Shown: positions 1 to 8,012, counted from the stretch's first letter. The stretch is 20,000 bases of DNA from Prosthecobacter debontii (GCA_945885485.1 CAMCYT010000019.1:1-20000); one strand, 5' to 3'. Numbers and translations: made by a program. Notes: a model not told the origin generated them from the letters alone.

Positions 1-107
1 TCAGGGTAATGCAAAGAGGCATGGACTTGCTCTGCGGAGATTAGTTTCAGGCTCATGTTTAAAAGACTTTGGAGCGAAAGCCATGCCTTGCCAAGCAGAC
101 ATGCGCT

Positions 108-202
108 GATCCCATTGGGATCAAAGATATTAGCTCGGGGTTGAGCGAAGCGACTCCCCGAGGCTAATGCATCCACAAGATGAACCAACCCTGAAGGGGT
201 TG
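108..202 (+). repeat. Tripartite palindromic repeat, copy 1
   Basis: Three hairpins lie in a row. The first is a GATCCCA/TGGGATC stem (108-122). The second is a long stem (130-167) pairing TTAGCTCGGGG with CCCCGAGGCTAA, apart from one bulged C. The third is a CAACCC/GGGTTG stem with loop TGAAG (186-202). The central loop contains GAGCGAAGCGA. The structure is visible in the sequence. Its identity as an interspersed element is inferred from the second, inverted copy at 246-344. Confidence 0.7.
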
Positions 203-245
203 CAGAGAGGCTTCGAATTTTCAAACCTACACAGCATTTCTGGCA

Positions 246-344
246 CACCCTTCGGGGTGCTTTTCTATTACGATCTAAATCACGGGGTAGTCGTCGCATC
301 CGCTCCTTGACCCCGTGCTAATATCTCGAATCCCTTCAGGATTC
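246..344 (-). repeat. Tripartite palindromic repeat, copy 2 (inverted)
   Basis: Read on the minus strand, this gives the same three-part plan as 108-202. The parts are GAATCC/GGATTC (344-328), a central stem CACGGGGT/ACCCCGTG (317-281) with GGAGCG and GCGACG in its loop, and CACCC/GGGTG closed on a cUUCGg tetraloop (259-246). The minus strand carries ATATTAGC and CGGGGT at the start of the central stem, as copy 1 does. Spacing between hairpin centres (about 37 and 46) mirrors copy 1 (about 34 and 46). Confidence 0.65.
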
Positions 345-353
345 TGAAATTCC

Positions 354-385
354 ATCTCCCCCTCTCTCGATCTCCCCCTCTCTCC
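354..385. repeat. CT-rich direct repeat, 2 x 16 bp
   Basis: ATCTCCCCCTCTCTCG (354-369) is followed directly by ATCTCCCCCTCTCTCC (370-385), with one difference at the last base. The same pyrimidine-strand composition recurs at 1560-1577, 3523-3563, on the opposite strand at 3091-3132, and at 18291-18330. Confidence 0.75.
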
Positions 386-435
386 TAAAAACCCTGTGGC
401 TTGCAATTGTCTGGGCGCAGTTTATAGATCGCGGG

Positions 436-1458
436 GTGTTTGAGACAAAAATCATAGAAGCCACCGACGACGGGATGAAGGAAGCGCAGAACGAAGCGGT
501 TGCGTTGTTACTGGCGGGCGAGGTCGTTGCACTGCCGACCGAGACGGTTTACGGGCTTGCGGCTGATGCTTTTAATCCTGATGCGGTGGCGAAAATTTTT
601 GCGGCAAAAGAGCGTCCGGATTTTGATCCGTTAATTGTGCACATCGCCTCGGCGCGGGATTTAGAAAGGGTGGCGATTGTGCCTGAAGACATTCGCGATG
701 CGGTGAATCAACTCACCAACGAATTTTGGCCGGGGCCGCTGACTTTGATTTTACCCAAAACGCCCGAGGTCCCAGATCTCGTAACCAGTGGCTTGCCAAC
801 GGTCGGCGTGCGCCAGAGTGGTCATCCGATTTTTCGTGCGATCAACAAAGCCCTCGGAAATCCCATCGCCGCGCCGAGTGCGAATCGGTTCGGGAGGATC
901 TCTCCGACTTCCGCCTCGGCGGTGATGAAGGAACTCGGTGGGCGGATTCCTCTCATTGTCGATGCCGGTGCGTGCAACGAAGGACTGGAAAGCACAATCA
1001 TCCGGATCGAGCCGCGCGAGGGCAAGAAGCCGATTTTTCATGTCCACCGCGCAGGTCCGATCACCAAGGAGCAGTTGCAGAAATTTGGAAAAGTCGAAAA
1101 AGTGAAACCCGGCGACAAACTGCAATCACCCGGTCAGCTCGAAAGCCATTACGCGCCGCTCACGCCGTTTCGCCTGATCGAGAAGCCCGGCGATTTCACG
1201 CCTGAGATTGGGAAGCGTTACGGTTTACTGAGTTACACCGGCGAAGAAGGCGGCGAATTTGTTAGAATGCATCGTTGGGACAACGTTGTGGCGCTCAGCC
1301 CCGGCAGTGGAAAACTCTCCGAAGCCGCGGTGCGCTTGTTTTACGCCATGCGTGAAATGGACGAGATGGGTCTCGATGAAATCATCGCCGAGCCAATCAG
1401 CGAAGTTGGGCTCGGTATCGCGATTATGGATAGATTGAGGCGCGCCTCGTCGAAGTGA
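436..1458 (+). CDS. Threonylcarbamoyl-AMP synthase, Sua5 type
   Basis: This enzyme makes L-threonylcarbamoyladenylate from threonine, bicarbonate and ATP, the first step of the t6A37 modification of ANN-decoding tRNAs, in the cytoplasm. The YrdC fold spans about residues 15-205 and shows PTETVYGL (34-41), KERP (58-61), APSAN (146-150), GLESTI (183-188) and VHRAGPIT. A linker with SPGQLESHYAP (231-241) leads into the C-terminal Sua5 domain. At 340 aa this is the long Sua5 form rather than the short YrdC/TsaC form. The GTG at 436 was chosen because its product begins MFETKIIEA, like many Sua5 proteins; ATG 475 would remove this. No good ribosome-binding site precedes either start. The gene stands alone and converges on the DUF1501 gene. 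Functional call is confident. Confidence 0.95.
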   Translation: MFETKIIEATDDGMKEAQNEAVALLLAGEVVALPTETVYGLAADAFNPDAVAKIFAAKERPDFDPLIVHIASARDLERVAIVPEDIRDAVNQLTNEFWPGPLTLILPKTPEVPDLVTSGLPTVGVRQSGHPIFRAINKALGNPIAAPSANRFGRISPTSASAVMKELGGRIPLIVDAGACNEGLESTIIRIEPREGKKPIFHVHRAGPITKEQLQKFGKVEKVKPGDKLQSPGQLESHYAPLTPFRLIEKPGDFTPEIGKRYGLLSYTGEEGGEFVRMHRWDNVVALSPGSGKLSEAAVRLFYAMREMDEMGLDEIIAEPISEVGLGIAIMDRLRRASSK

Positions 1459-1471
1459 ATTTGAGGAGAGG

Positions 1472-1499
1472 TAGGGTCGCGGCGCCGTGCGCGACCCTA
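1472..1499 (+). repeat. GGGTCG-family hairpin after the Sua5 gene
   Basis: A 10-bp stem (TAGGGTCGCG with CGCGACCCTA) encloses the loop GCGCCGTG, 13 bases after the Sua5 stop. It is followed by AATCAAAAAA. The hairpin at 13451-13474 has the same outer stem, a CGCCGT loop and a similar tail, so this is a repeat family placed at gene ends. It may help terminate transcription or protect the 3' end, but there is no U-run directly after the stem. Confidence 0.65.
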
Positions 1500-1588
1500 A
1501 TCAAAAAAGTATCCATGTACTATCAACCTAAGGGGCGTGAGAGCTTCCCAAATGTTTCCTCTTTCACCCTCTCCTTGAAGAAAGTCAC

Positions 1589-1620
1589 GGTCGAGCAAGG
1601 CTGCTCGACCCTACCTTTTT
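1589..1620 (+). terminator. Probable rho-independent terminator for the Sua5 gene
   Basis: A 9-bp stem GGTCGAGCA/TGCTCGACC (1589-1597 and 1602-1610) with a 4-base loop is followed by CTACC and five T residues (1616-1620). It lies between the convergent Sua5 and DUF1501 genes. The outer GGTCG...CGACCCTA resembles the other GGGTCG hairpins, so a repeat may have been recruited as a terminator. The T-run starts five bases after the stem, which weakens the case. Confidence 0.5.
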
Positions 1621-1662
1621 GGAGGATGGGTTCGCGGATCCCTACCGTTCACACACGAACCT

Positions 1663-3084
1663 TCAGGAGAGAATCTCTTTAATCACCTTCGCGGGTTCGA
1701 CACCGGTGAGTTTGTAGTCTAGGCCTTGGAATTTTTTGGTGAACTGGGCGTGGTCGATTCCGAAGCGTTCTAACAAAGTGGCGTGAAGATCACGGACGTG
1801 GACGACTTGATCGACGGAGCTGTATCCGAGTTCATCGGTCGCGCCGTGGACGTGGCCGCCCTTGATGCCTGCGCCAGCCATCCAGATGGAGAAGGCTTTG
1901 ATATGGTGGTCACGTCCGGTGCCTTGTCCCATGGGCGTGCGGCCGAATTCACCACCCCAGATGACGAGCGTATCTTCTAACATCCCGCGTTGTTTCAAAT
2001 CTTTGATCAGAGCGGCGGAGGCCTGATCGGTAAGCATCGCAGATTTCGGCATTTGCTTATCGATGCCACTGTGTTGGTCCCAACCGCGATGATAAAGTTG
2101 CACGAAACGCACGCCACGCTCCAACATGCGGCGAGCAAGCAAGCAGTTAGAGGCGAATGAGCCGTCACCCGCTTCTTTCACCCCATACATATCGAGAATG
2201 TGTTTGGGCTCGCCTTTCATATCGGTGAGTTCTGGAACTGAAGATTGCATGCGAAACGCCATTTCATATTGGGCGATACGGGTTTCGATTTCTGGATCGT
2301 AATGATGATCGCGCAACATGCCATTGAGACGCTGAACTTCCTCGATCACTTGTCGTTGGGTGGATTGGCAAACTCCATCAGGACTGCCCACGTAATGAAC
2401 GGCGTCGCCTTTCGATTGAAACTGCACGCCTTGGAATCGTGACGGCAAAAATCCTGCCGACCATTGACGGGATGAGATAGGTTGATCTGGAAAATCTCCC
2501 CGTGAAACCATGACAACATAGCCGGGTAGATTTTGAGTTTCCGTTCCTAATCCGTAAAGTAACCATGAGCCCATGCTTGGTCGGCCCTTGAGAATCGAAC
2601 CTGAGTTCATGAAAGCATGTGCAGGATCGTGATTGATCTGCTCGGTGACCATGGAACGAATCACGCAGATATCATCGGCGACCGATCCGATATGCGGAAA
2701 CAGATCGGAAATCTCGATGCCTGCTTTGCCGTATTTTTTGAAGCCAGTGAACGAGCCGCGGGCGATGAGCTTGTGGCCTTGCAACTGGGCGAGTTGCTGG
2801 CCCTTGGTGAACGATTCTGGAAACTCTTTGCCGTCGAGTCGATTGAGTTCGGGCTTGGGATCGAACGATTCCAAATGCGACGGTCCGCCAGCCATGCAGA
2901 GATGGATCACGCGTTTCGCTTTCGCTGGAAAATGCAAACCGCCTTGTTCGAAAATACGCGGCAGGGTTGCACCATCCGCAAACTGCGAGAGCGCGATTCC
3001 CCCGAGCCCAGCGAAACTTCGTTTCAGGAACGTTCTGCGAGACCAGTCGGTTTGGAGCGCTTGTTGGAAGTGGGAATGGTTCAT
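1663..3084 (-). CDS. DUF1501 protein, Tat-exported
   Basis: DUF1501 proteins are exported, alkaline-phosphatase/sulfatase-fold-like proteins encoded beside PSD1 cytochromes in Planctomycetota and Verrucomicrobiota; their reaction is not established. The 473-aa product starts with a Tat signal: SRRTFLK at 15-21, then a hydrophobic stretch. Family motifs are MAGGPSHLESFDPKP (64-78), RGWDQH (333-338), GEFGRTP (378-384) and GRDHH (390-394), the last two probably metal-binding. ATG 3084 was chosen because its A-T-G-A overlaps the stop of the upstream S23 gene. A start at 3159 would add 25 residues of low-complexity sequence ahead of the Tat motif. The gene is likely co-transcribed with the PSD1 gene upstream and translated by coupling. 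No Shine-Dalgarno sequence is visible. Confidence 0.92.
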   Translation of the reverse strand: MNHSHFQQALQTDWSRRTFLKRSFAGLGGIALSQFADGATLPRIFEQGGLHFPAKAKRVIHLCMAGGPSHLESFDPKPELNRLDGKEFPESFTKGQQLAQLQGHKLIARGSFTGFKKYGKAGIEISDLFPHIGSVADDICVIRSMVTEQINHDPAHAFMNSGSILKGRPSMGSWLLYGLGTETQNLPGYVVMVSRGDFPDQPISSRQWSAGFLPSRFQGVQFQSKGDAVHYVGSPDGVCQSTQRQVIEEVQRLNGMLRDHHYDPEIETRIAQYEMAFRMQSSVPELTDMKGEPKHILDMYGVKEAGDGSFASNCLLARRMLERGVRFVQLYHRGWDQHSGIDKQMPKSAMLTDQASAALIKDLKQRGMLEDTLVIWGGEFGRTPMGQGTGRDHHIKAFSIWMAGAGIKGGHVHGATDELGYSSVDQVVHVRDLHATLLERFGIDHAQFTKKFQGLDYKLTGVEPAKVIKEILS

Positions 3085-3518
3085 GATGATCGGGGAAGAG
3101 AGGGAGTGATGGAGTGAGTGGGTGAGAGGGGGATTTTTTGTTGGGGCGGAATTGTCCATGAAGCAGGATCTGAGATCATGCGGACAAGCATTCCTAAAAT
3201 TGCATCGTATTCAGAATAGAGAAACTTGGCTTTTTCTGGATCTAGATAACCACATTCGACTGCAAACTGAAGCCATGTCTGGGTTTCGGCAGCTTCACCT
3301 TCGGCATCCGAGAGCTTTGCTACGAAGGCAGCAGGATATCTACGCTTCCGCCATGCCTCAGTGATATTAGCGGAAACCGATCGTGAAGAACGTCGGATCT
3401 GATCGGTTAGAGAGTAGCGTTCCTCTTTTGGAAATGCGCGACTTTCACGGAAAATCTCCATAGCAGCTGCGAAAGATTTTTTAAAAACCTCTAGTTCGGT
3501 ATGTCGGTTGATTCTCAT
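3081..3518 (-). CDS. Four-helix-bundle protein (S23 / intervening-sequence family)
   Basis: The 145-aa product belongs to the S23 four-helix-bundle family, first noted within 23S rRNA intervening sequences and related to the Avd accessory protein of diversity-generating retroelements. Cellular role is unknown. Diagnostic stretches are DQIRRSSRSVSANITEAWR (39-57) and SEYDAILGMLVRMI (102-115). The bundle ends near residue 120. Residues 121-145 are a Pro/Ser-rich tail encoded by the GA-rich tract, which looks like read-through into repeat DNA. GGAG eight bases before the ATG gives a good ribosome-binding site, unlike most genes here. The gene sits 45 bases after the PSD1 stop and overlaps DUF1501 by ATGA, splitting a normally adjacent pair. 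Family call is confident; insertion is inference. Confidence 0.88.
   Translation of the reverse strand: MRINRHTELEVFKKSFAAAMEIFRESRAFPKEERYSLTDQIRRSSRSVSANITEAWRKRRYPAAFVAKLSDAEGEAAETQTWLQFAVECGYLDPEKAKFLYSEYDAILGMLVRMISDPASWTIPPQQKIPLSPTHSITPSLPRSS
3091..3132. repeat. GA-rich tract at the 3' end of the S23 gene
   Basis: The plus strand is almost all G and A with scattered T (GGGGAAGAGAGGGAGTGATG and onward). It encodes the low-complexity tail of the S23 protein on the minus strand. With the CT-rich tract at 3523-3563 it brackets the S23 gene as an imperfect inverted pair. Confidence 0.6.
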
Positions 3519-3522
3519 AATG

Positions 3523-3563
3523 ATTTCTCCCTATCTCTCCTTCTCCCCCTCACCCTCTCCTCT
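3523..3563. repeat. CT-rich tract upstream of the S23 gene
   Basis: This pyrimidine-rich tract (CTCCCTATCTCTCCTTCTCC and on) fills almost the whole gap between the PSD1 stop and the S23 start. Read on the minus strand it is GA-rich and supplies the S23 ribosome-binding site. Confidence 0.6.
3527..3531 (-). promoter_or_regulatory. Shine-Dalgarno site of the S23 gene
   Basis: The minus strand reads GGGAG, then eight bases, then ATG at 3518. It lies inside the CT/GA tract, so the gene appears to use repeat sequence as its ribosome-binding site. Most other starts in the window lack such a site. Confidence 0.6.
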
Positions 3564-6500
3564 TCAGAATCTCGTGATCGTTTCATGCAGGTTGAGGATG
3601 ACGCGGCAGAGTTGTTCGGTTGGGTTAACCGTAGTATCTTCCTTACGAATTTTTGTCAGGAATGCTTGGAGGTTTTCAATTTCTGCTGTGGAGGGTTCGC
3701 GAGATAAGGCCAGCAGGTAAGCGCGTTTGATTTTATCCGCGTCCGAACTGTTAGGGAGTTCTTTTTCCAAGCGAGCAGCGAGAGCTTTTGCTGCTTCGAC
3801 GAATGATGGATCATTTAACAAAGCAAGAGCTTGCTGCGGCGAGTTTGATAGGAAACGGTCGGCAGAACATTCCTCGCGGGAAGGTGCGTCGAAGGCGGCG
3901 AACATAGGATGGATAAAGGTGCGCTGCCAGTGGGTATAGAGGCCGCGGCGGTATTGGTCTTTGCCAGTGGACGAAATGTATTTCCGCTCAGGGAAATTGA
4001 GGTTTTCCCAATAATTCTCGCGCTGATAAGGCAGGATGGAAGGACCTCCGATCATGTCATTGGCGATGAGGCCGGAGATGGCGAGGGCGTTGTCGCGGAC
4101 GAACTCGGCTTCGAGGCGGCGGGCGGATTGCTCGGAGAGGAGGCGGTTGTCGGGGTCGATCTCGGCGAGCTGCGGGTTTTTCGCGGAGACCTGTTGGTAG
4201 GTTTCCGAGGTTACGATGAGGCGGACAACGTATTTCACATCCCAGCCGGAGTTACGGAAATCGGTGGCGAGCCAATCAATGAGTTCGGGATGGGAAGGCC
4301 ACTCGCCTTGGTTGCCAAGGTCGTCAAGAATGTTAGAGAGGCCTTTACCGAAGAACTGTTTCCACAAGCGATTGACGAAGTGGCGGGCGGTGAGTGGGTT
4401 TTCCTTTGCAACGAGCCACTCGGCGAGATCTATGCGAGTGAGACGTTTTTCTGAGGACTTAATATGTGCGGAAAGAAAGGCGGGATAAGCGGGCTGCACT
4501 TTCTCTCCGGGATTCATCCAATCGCCGCGCGGGAGGATGTGGCCGTCTGGGATTTGATCCGCAGGGACGGGCTGGGAGATCATGGAGTGGGCGTATCCGG
4601 CACGCGATTCGATGATTTGAGCACGTGCAGTTTTCGATACCTCGGTAAGTTTTGCATCAGGCGTGGTTGCGACTACGAAGGCAGCAGCGACATCGGAGTT
4701 AGCCGCTTCTCCGGAGATGAATGCTTTGGCGATTTTGGGGTGGATGGCGGATGGCTCACCGGGAATCGGATCAGCGAATGGGGTGAAGCTGAGGCGGAAT
4801 TTTCCGACATCCTCGGAAGCAAGCGTAAGTGTGAGCGTGCCGTTTACCACGGGAGCAAGTGAGCCATTGAGGTGGTAAAGGGCGTGGTGAGGTAGGCTGG
4901 CGGCGTTAGAAGGCTCCTCGAAAATGGCGGGAGCCGATTGCCATGCGGGCTCGAGTAGCGGAGATTGATAGCCATCGTTGTAGCCTTTGGGCGTGCGGCG
5001 ATCGGCCTGCTGATAAGAGAAACCTAGTGCTTTACCGTTGGCGGCGAAGGTAGGCGTCATGGTGAATTTCCCGTCCGGTCTGCGGCCAATCATACCCTTG
5101 TTGGCGGCGTCGGGCAGGGCTTCGAGGCGGAGGGTTTTCACGAACGCGCTGGGCGGTAGGGTGAAGGTGACGGTGATAGTATCATTTTTCGTGGGCGTTC
5201 CGGTGAGAAGGATGGTTCCGTCTTGCGCTTGGCTGGGCGGATTCAATCCACCGCCACGAGTGATTGTAGCCGCCTGAAGCGGAAGCCAGCCTGAGGGATT
5301 CGCGGTGAGGAAAGTGGCCGTGGTCTTCCGCCATACCTCGAGTGCAGCTGGATCCGGGGTAACAGTTTTCGCAGCGGTGATGGAGGCCTCACGGCCGGCT
5401 TCTAAGCGTTCGATGACTGATTTGTTTTTCGAATAAAGTTCAGGCGGGAAAGGCGATTCGTTGTTGAAACCGGGGAGATCTTTGTTGGGGGTGTTGCCGT
5501 AAGTTGTGTAGATACCCCACTGGCGGACGTCGTTGAAGAACGCTGCGAGCGAATAGAAATCGCGCGTAGTGAAGGGATCGAATTTATGGTCATGACACTC
5601 GGCGCAGCCAGTGGTGAGGCCGAGCCATCCGGCGCCGATCGATCGGACGCGGTCGGCGGCGTATTTCGCAAGGTATTCCTTTTCTTGCGCTCCGCCCTCG
5701 CGAGTCATGAGGTTCAGGCGCAAGAAACCAGTGGCGATTTTTTGTTCCTCGGTGGCATTCGGCATGAGATCGCCAGCGATCTGCTCACGAGTGAACTGGT
5801 CGAAGGGTTTGTTGTTGTTGAACGATGCGATGACGTAATCTCGGAACGGGAATATGCGCGCGTTCTGATCACCATGGTAACCGACGCTATCTGCATAACG
5901 AACGGCATCGAGCCATGGCACTGCCATGCGTTCGCCGTAACGTGGGGAGGCGATCAGGCGATCCACCTGTTTCTCGTAGGCATCGGGTGAGAAGTCTTTA
6001 AGGAACGCTTCGAGCTCTTCTGGTGTGGGTGGCAGGCCGGTTAGATCGAGGGAAAGGCGACGTAGAAGAGTCGATTTCTCGGCGGTGGGGGCTGGAGCGA
6101 GGCCGTGCTTGGAGAGGTTCGCGCGAACGAATTTATCGATGGGGTTCTTTGCCGAAATCTCAGGCACGGCAGGGTTGGTGATTTTTGCGAAGGCCCAATG
6201 CTCTTGGTATTTTGCGCCTTGTTCGATCCAACGGGTGATCAGTTGCTTTTCTTGATCAGAAAGGGGTTTGTGGAAATCCGGAGGCGGCATGAGATCATCC
6301 TCGTCGCTACTCATGATTCGCTGCCAAACGACACTCTTCTCCGTTTTACCCGGCACAATGGCAAATTGTTTGGCATCGCTCTTCAGCGCTGCGTATGCCC
6401 CTGCGACTGTGTCGAGTCGGAGGTTTTCCTTACGCTTTGTTGAATCGAATCCATGGCAGGCGAAGCATTTGTCCGAGAGAATGGGGCGAATGTGGGCATT

Positions 6501-6668
6501 GAAGCTGACGGTTTCTGGGGTTTTGGCAGCACTTACCGACTGAGTGGGGGCTTCAGAGATAGCTTGCGTGGGAGAATGTTCACGCATAGCGAACCATACC
6601 GACACCCCAATCAGGGCAGCGAGGCAGAGCGTGGATAAAATCAGGATCAAGCGTTTGGTGCGTGGCAT
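3564..6668 (-). CDS. PSD1-type cytochrome (PSCyt1, DUF1549, DUF1553)
   Basis: This is a large envelope protein of the Planctomycetota/Verrucomicrobiota-specific PSD1 family, usually paired with DUF1501. A role in polysaccharide or sulfated-glycan use is often suggested but unproven. Residues 5-27 form an uncleaved signal or membrane anchor. A PSCyt1 haem-c domain follows with CFACH (68-72) and Met-containing LMPPP (126-130). DUF1549 spans about 174-380 and contains a second CxxCH, CAECHDHKFDP (355-365). A variable middle region (about 400-735) looks beta-rich. DUF1553 spans about 745-1000, starting near LAEWLVAKENPLTARHFVNR. At 1034 aa the length fits the family. The start has no Shine-Dalgarno sequence. 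It is first in the minus-strand cluster with S23 and DUF1501. Confidence 0.93.
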   Translation of the reverse strand: MPRTKRLILILSTLCLAALIGVSVWFAMREHSPTQAISEAPTQSVSAAKTPETVSFNAHIRPILSDKCFACHGFDSTKRKENLRLDTVAGAYAALKSDAKQFAIVPGKTEKSVVWQRIMSSDEDDLMPPPDFHKPLSDQEKQLITRWIEQGAKYQEHWAFAKITNPAVPEISAKNPIDKFVRANLSKHGLAPAPTAEKSTLLRRLSLDLTGLPPTPEELEAFLKDFSPDAYEKQVDRLIASPRYGERMAVPWLDAVRYADSVGYHGDQNARIFPFRDYVIASFNNNKPFDQFTREQIAGDLMPNATEEQKIATGFLRLNLMTREGGAQEKEYLAKYAADRVRSIGAGWLGLTTGCAECHDHKFDPFTTRDFYSLAAFFNDVRQWGIYTTYGNTPNKDLPGFNNESPFPPELYSKNKSVIERLEAGREASITAAKTVTPDPAALEVWRKTTATFLTANPSGWLPLQAATITRGGGLNPPSQAQDGTILLTGTPTKNDTITVTFTLPPSAFVKTLRLEALPDAANKGMIGRRPDGKFTMTPTFAANGKALGFSYQQADRRTPKGYNDGYQSPLLEPAWQSAPAIFEEPSNAASLPHHALYHLNGSLAPVVNGTLTLTLASEDVGKFRLSFTPFADPIPGEPSAIHPKIAKAFISGEAANSDVAAAFVVATTPDAKLTEVSKTARAQIIESRAGYAHSMISQPVPADQIPDGHILPRGDWMNPGEKVQPAYPAFLSAHIKSSEKRLTRIDLAEWLVAKENPLTARHFVNRLWKQFFGKGLSNILDDLGNQGEWPSHPELIDWLATDFRNSGWDVKYVVRLIVTSETYQQVSAKNPQLAEIDPDNRLLSEQSARRLEAEFVRDNALAISGLIANDMIGGPSILPYQRENYWENLNFPERKYISSTGKDQYRRGLYTHWQRTFIHPMFAAFDAPSREECSADRFLSNSPQQALALLNDPSFVEAAKALAARLEKELPNSSDADKIKRAYLLALSREPSTAEIENLQAFLTKIRKEDTTVNPTEQLCRVILNLHETITRF

Positions 6669-6756
6669 GGGCGGATGAGAATGGGAAAATGCTTACAATC
6701 CATTAACTACGATCTGGCCGCAGGTCAAATTACAACCCATGTGGCTGGCCCAATCG

Positions 6757-7848
6757 TTATTCCGCCTTAAGATCCAAGCCCGCGGTGAATTGGGAAAATT
6801 GCTGCTTCAGGGAATCGTTCCAGATATTTTTGTCTTTTGCGGCCGCTTGCCACGCATTTGCCGCGGACTTACATTGTTCCAACAACTTTGCGGAGCCGGG
6901 TTTATCTTTCCATAAAGCCGGTGGATATTTTTTCATAAAAACGATTAAAGCATCGTCAGGAATTTTTTCGGCATCAGCTCTTTTGAAAGCGGCAGGAACC
7001 ATTTTATCAACCTCCTCTTGGGTCGCTTTGTTTGGAACGGCAGGCTTGGGGTTGGCGGTTGCCGAGCTTGGGAGCTTGGGAAGATTATCCAAGTTTTTCC
7101 ATGCATCGCTGATGACCACTTCTTCCGTGGCGGATGCGCCCGGAAGGCCGGTGGCTACTTGGAAGCATTGTTTGGTCAAATCCCATGCGCCAGCTGACGC
7201 GGAATGACCGACTCCTGGCCATGTTCCGCCGATGTAACAAAAACCTTTTTTATCGATCTCTTCTTTGAAGTGCTTATACCAATCGAGGCGAGTGTATGGA
7301 TATCCTGCGACAGAAAATTGCGTGTCATTTTCTCCACAAGAAATGGCGAAAGGAATTTTTTTCGCGGTGGTGGAGATTTCACCATAACCATCAGTCGCCC
7401 ATGAACCGCCAGAATGTGCTGAGACACCACAGACCCATTTCGAATTCAGCATGGTAAAACGATGTGTGAACTGGCTGCCTGCGGAAAAGCCGTAGAGAAA
7501 CATTTGATCGCGTAGCTTATATGTCTTTTTGAGGGTCTCAAATAATGCGATGAGTTTTTCTGCATGAACTCCATCGCCGCCTTGAAACCCACCATTCGTG
7601 TCGAATGAGGGCCCGATCACGATGACATCACCGCGCTCAGCCCAACTCTTCAGGCCCGCGGCATTTTTACCATTCCCGCGAGCACCGTGGACGCCGACCA
7701 TAAGTTGGTAGGTTTTCGCAGGATCAATCGGATCCGGGGTGTAGACAAAGCAATCCATGTCTTGTTTGTCTTTGATCACGGTCTCGTCAGCGAATACAGC
7801 GGCGCAACAAATGATCGCTAAGGCAAACTTTCTAAAAATGGGGGACAT
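6757..7848 (-). CDS. Secreted serine esterase, PHB-depolymerase/LpqC-like alpha/beta hydrolase
   Basis: The 363-aa product is predicted to be exported and to hydrolyse an ester, substrate unknown. A signal peptide (MSPIFRKFALAIICCAAVFA, residues 1-20) supports ATG 7848; an in-frame ATG at 7896 would bury it behind 16 polar residues. The fold shows VGVHGARGNG near 51-60, nucleophile elbow GFSAG with Ser122, then Asp175 in GENDTQF and His215 in GVGHS, a complete triad in the usual order. After about residue 235 comes an Ala/Pro/Lys-rich linker and a roughly 80-residue helical C-terminal part that I do not recognise. The gene is flanked by PSD1 and PPK1 genes with no overlap and seems to be transcribed alone. 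Feruloyl or acetylxylan esterase are alternatives to depolymerase. Confidence 0.82.
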   Translation of the reverse strand: MSPIFRKFALAIICCAAVFADETVIKDKQDMDCFVYTPDPIDPAKTYQLMVGVHGARGNGKNAAGLKSWAERGDVIVIGPSFDTNGGFQGGDGVHAEKLIALFETLKKTYKLRDQMFLYGFSAGSQFTHRFTMLNSKWVCGVSAHSGGSWATDGYGEISTTAKKIPFAISCGENDTQFSVAGYPYTRLDWYKHFKEEIDKKGFCYIGGTWPGVGHSASAGAWDLTKQCFQVATGLPGASATEEVVISDAWKNLDNLPKLPSSATANPKPAVPNKATQEEVDKMVPAAFKRADAEKIPDDALIVFMKKYPPALWKDKPGSAKLLEQCKSAANAWQAAAKDKNIWNDSLKQQFSQFTAGLDLKAE

Positions 7849-7970
7849 ATGATTATGAATTAGGTTGGTCGGATTTAATTGAATCGCTTGGCACAATCCA
7901 ATCCTATTCTATGATGAATTTGGAAATTTGCGCGTCATTACATCAAAGTCAGTGAGAACTTGTGGATACA

Positions 7971-8012
7971 ATCCGCAGCTATCAATCCGCAGCTATCAAT
8001 CCGCAGCTATCA
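7971..8012. repeat. 14-bp tandem repeat, three exact copies
   Basis: The unit ATCCGCAGCTATCA occurs at 7971-7984, 7985-7998 and 7999-8012, followed by a degraded partial copy (ATCCTGC). The last full copy contains the stop codon of the PPK1 gene (TCA at 8010-8012 on the plus strand). The remaining gap back to the esterase gene (7849-7970) shows nothing recognisable. Confidence 0.9.

Larger units (their letters stand above)
1..435. other. Gene-free left flank
   Basis: No convincing coding frame was found here. The stretch holds two tripartite palindromic repeats in opposite orientation (108-202 and 246-344) and a CT-rich direct repeat (354-385), listed separately. Positions 1-107 contain a loose inverted pair, GGCATGGACTT near 18-28 and AAGCCATGCC near 79-88, which may be the outer arm of the same repeat block. 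No promoter for the downstream Sua5 gene could be singled out. Confidence 0.6.

Noticed and set aside
726..1205. Plus-strand open frame of 159 codons
   Set aside because: It is a shifted frame within the Sua5 gene, with no domain features.
1455..1682. Small open frame across the hairpins after the Sua5 gene
   Set aside because: It runs through repeat hairpins and a CT tract; no coding evidence.
3085..3159. Longer start for the DUF1501 gene at 3159
   Set aside because: It adds 25 low-complexity residues ahead of a good Tat signal, overlaps the S23 gene and ignores the ATGA junction at 3084.
3909..4454. Plus-strand open frame of 181 codons
   Set aside because: It lies wholly antisense to the PSD1 coding region, with no recognisable protein features; a frame shadow.
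7849..7896. Longer start for the esterase at 7896
   Set aside because: It puts 16 polar residues in front of a clean signal peptide.
7971..8012. CRISPR array
   Set aside because: The repeats are 14 bp and directly joined with no spacers; this is a plain tandem repeat.
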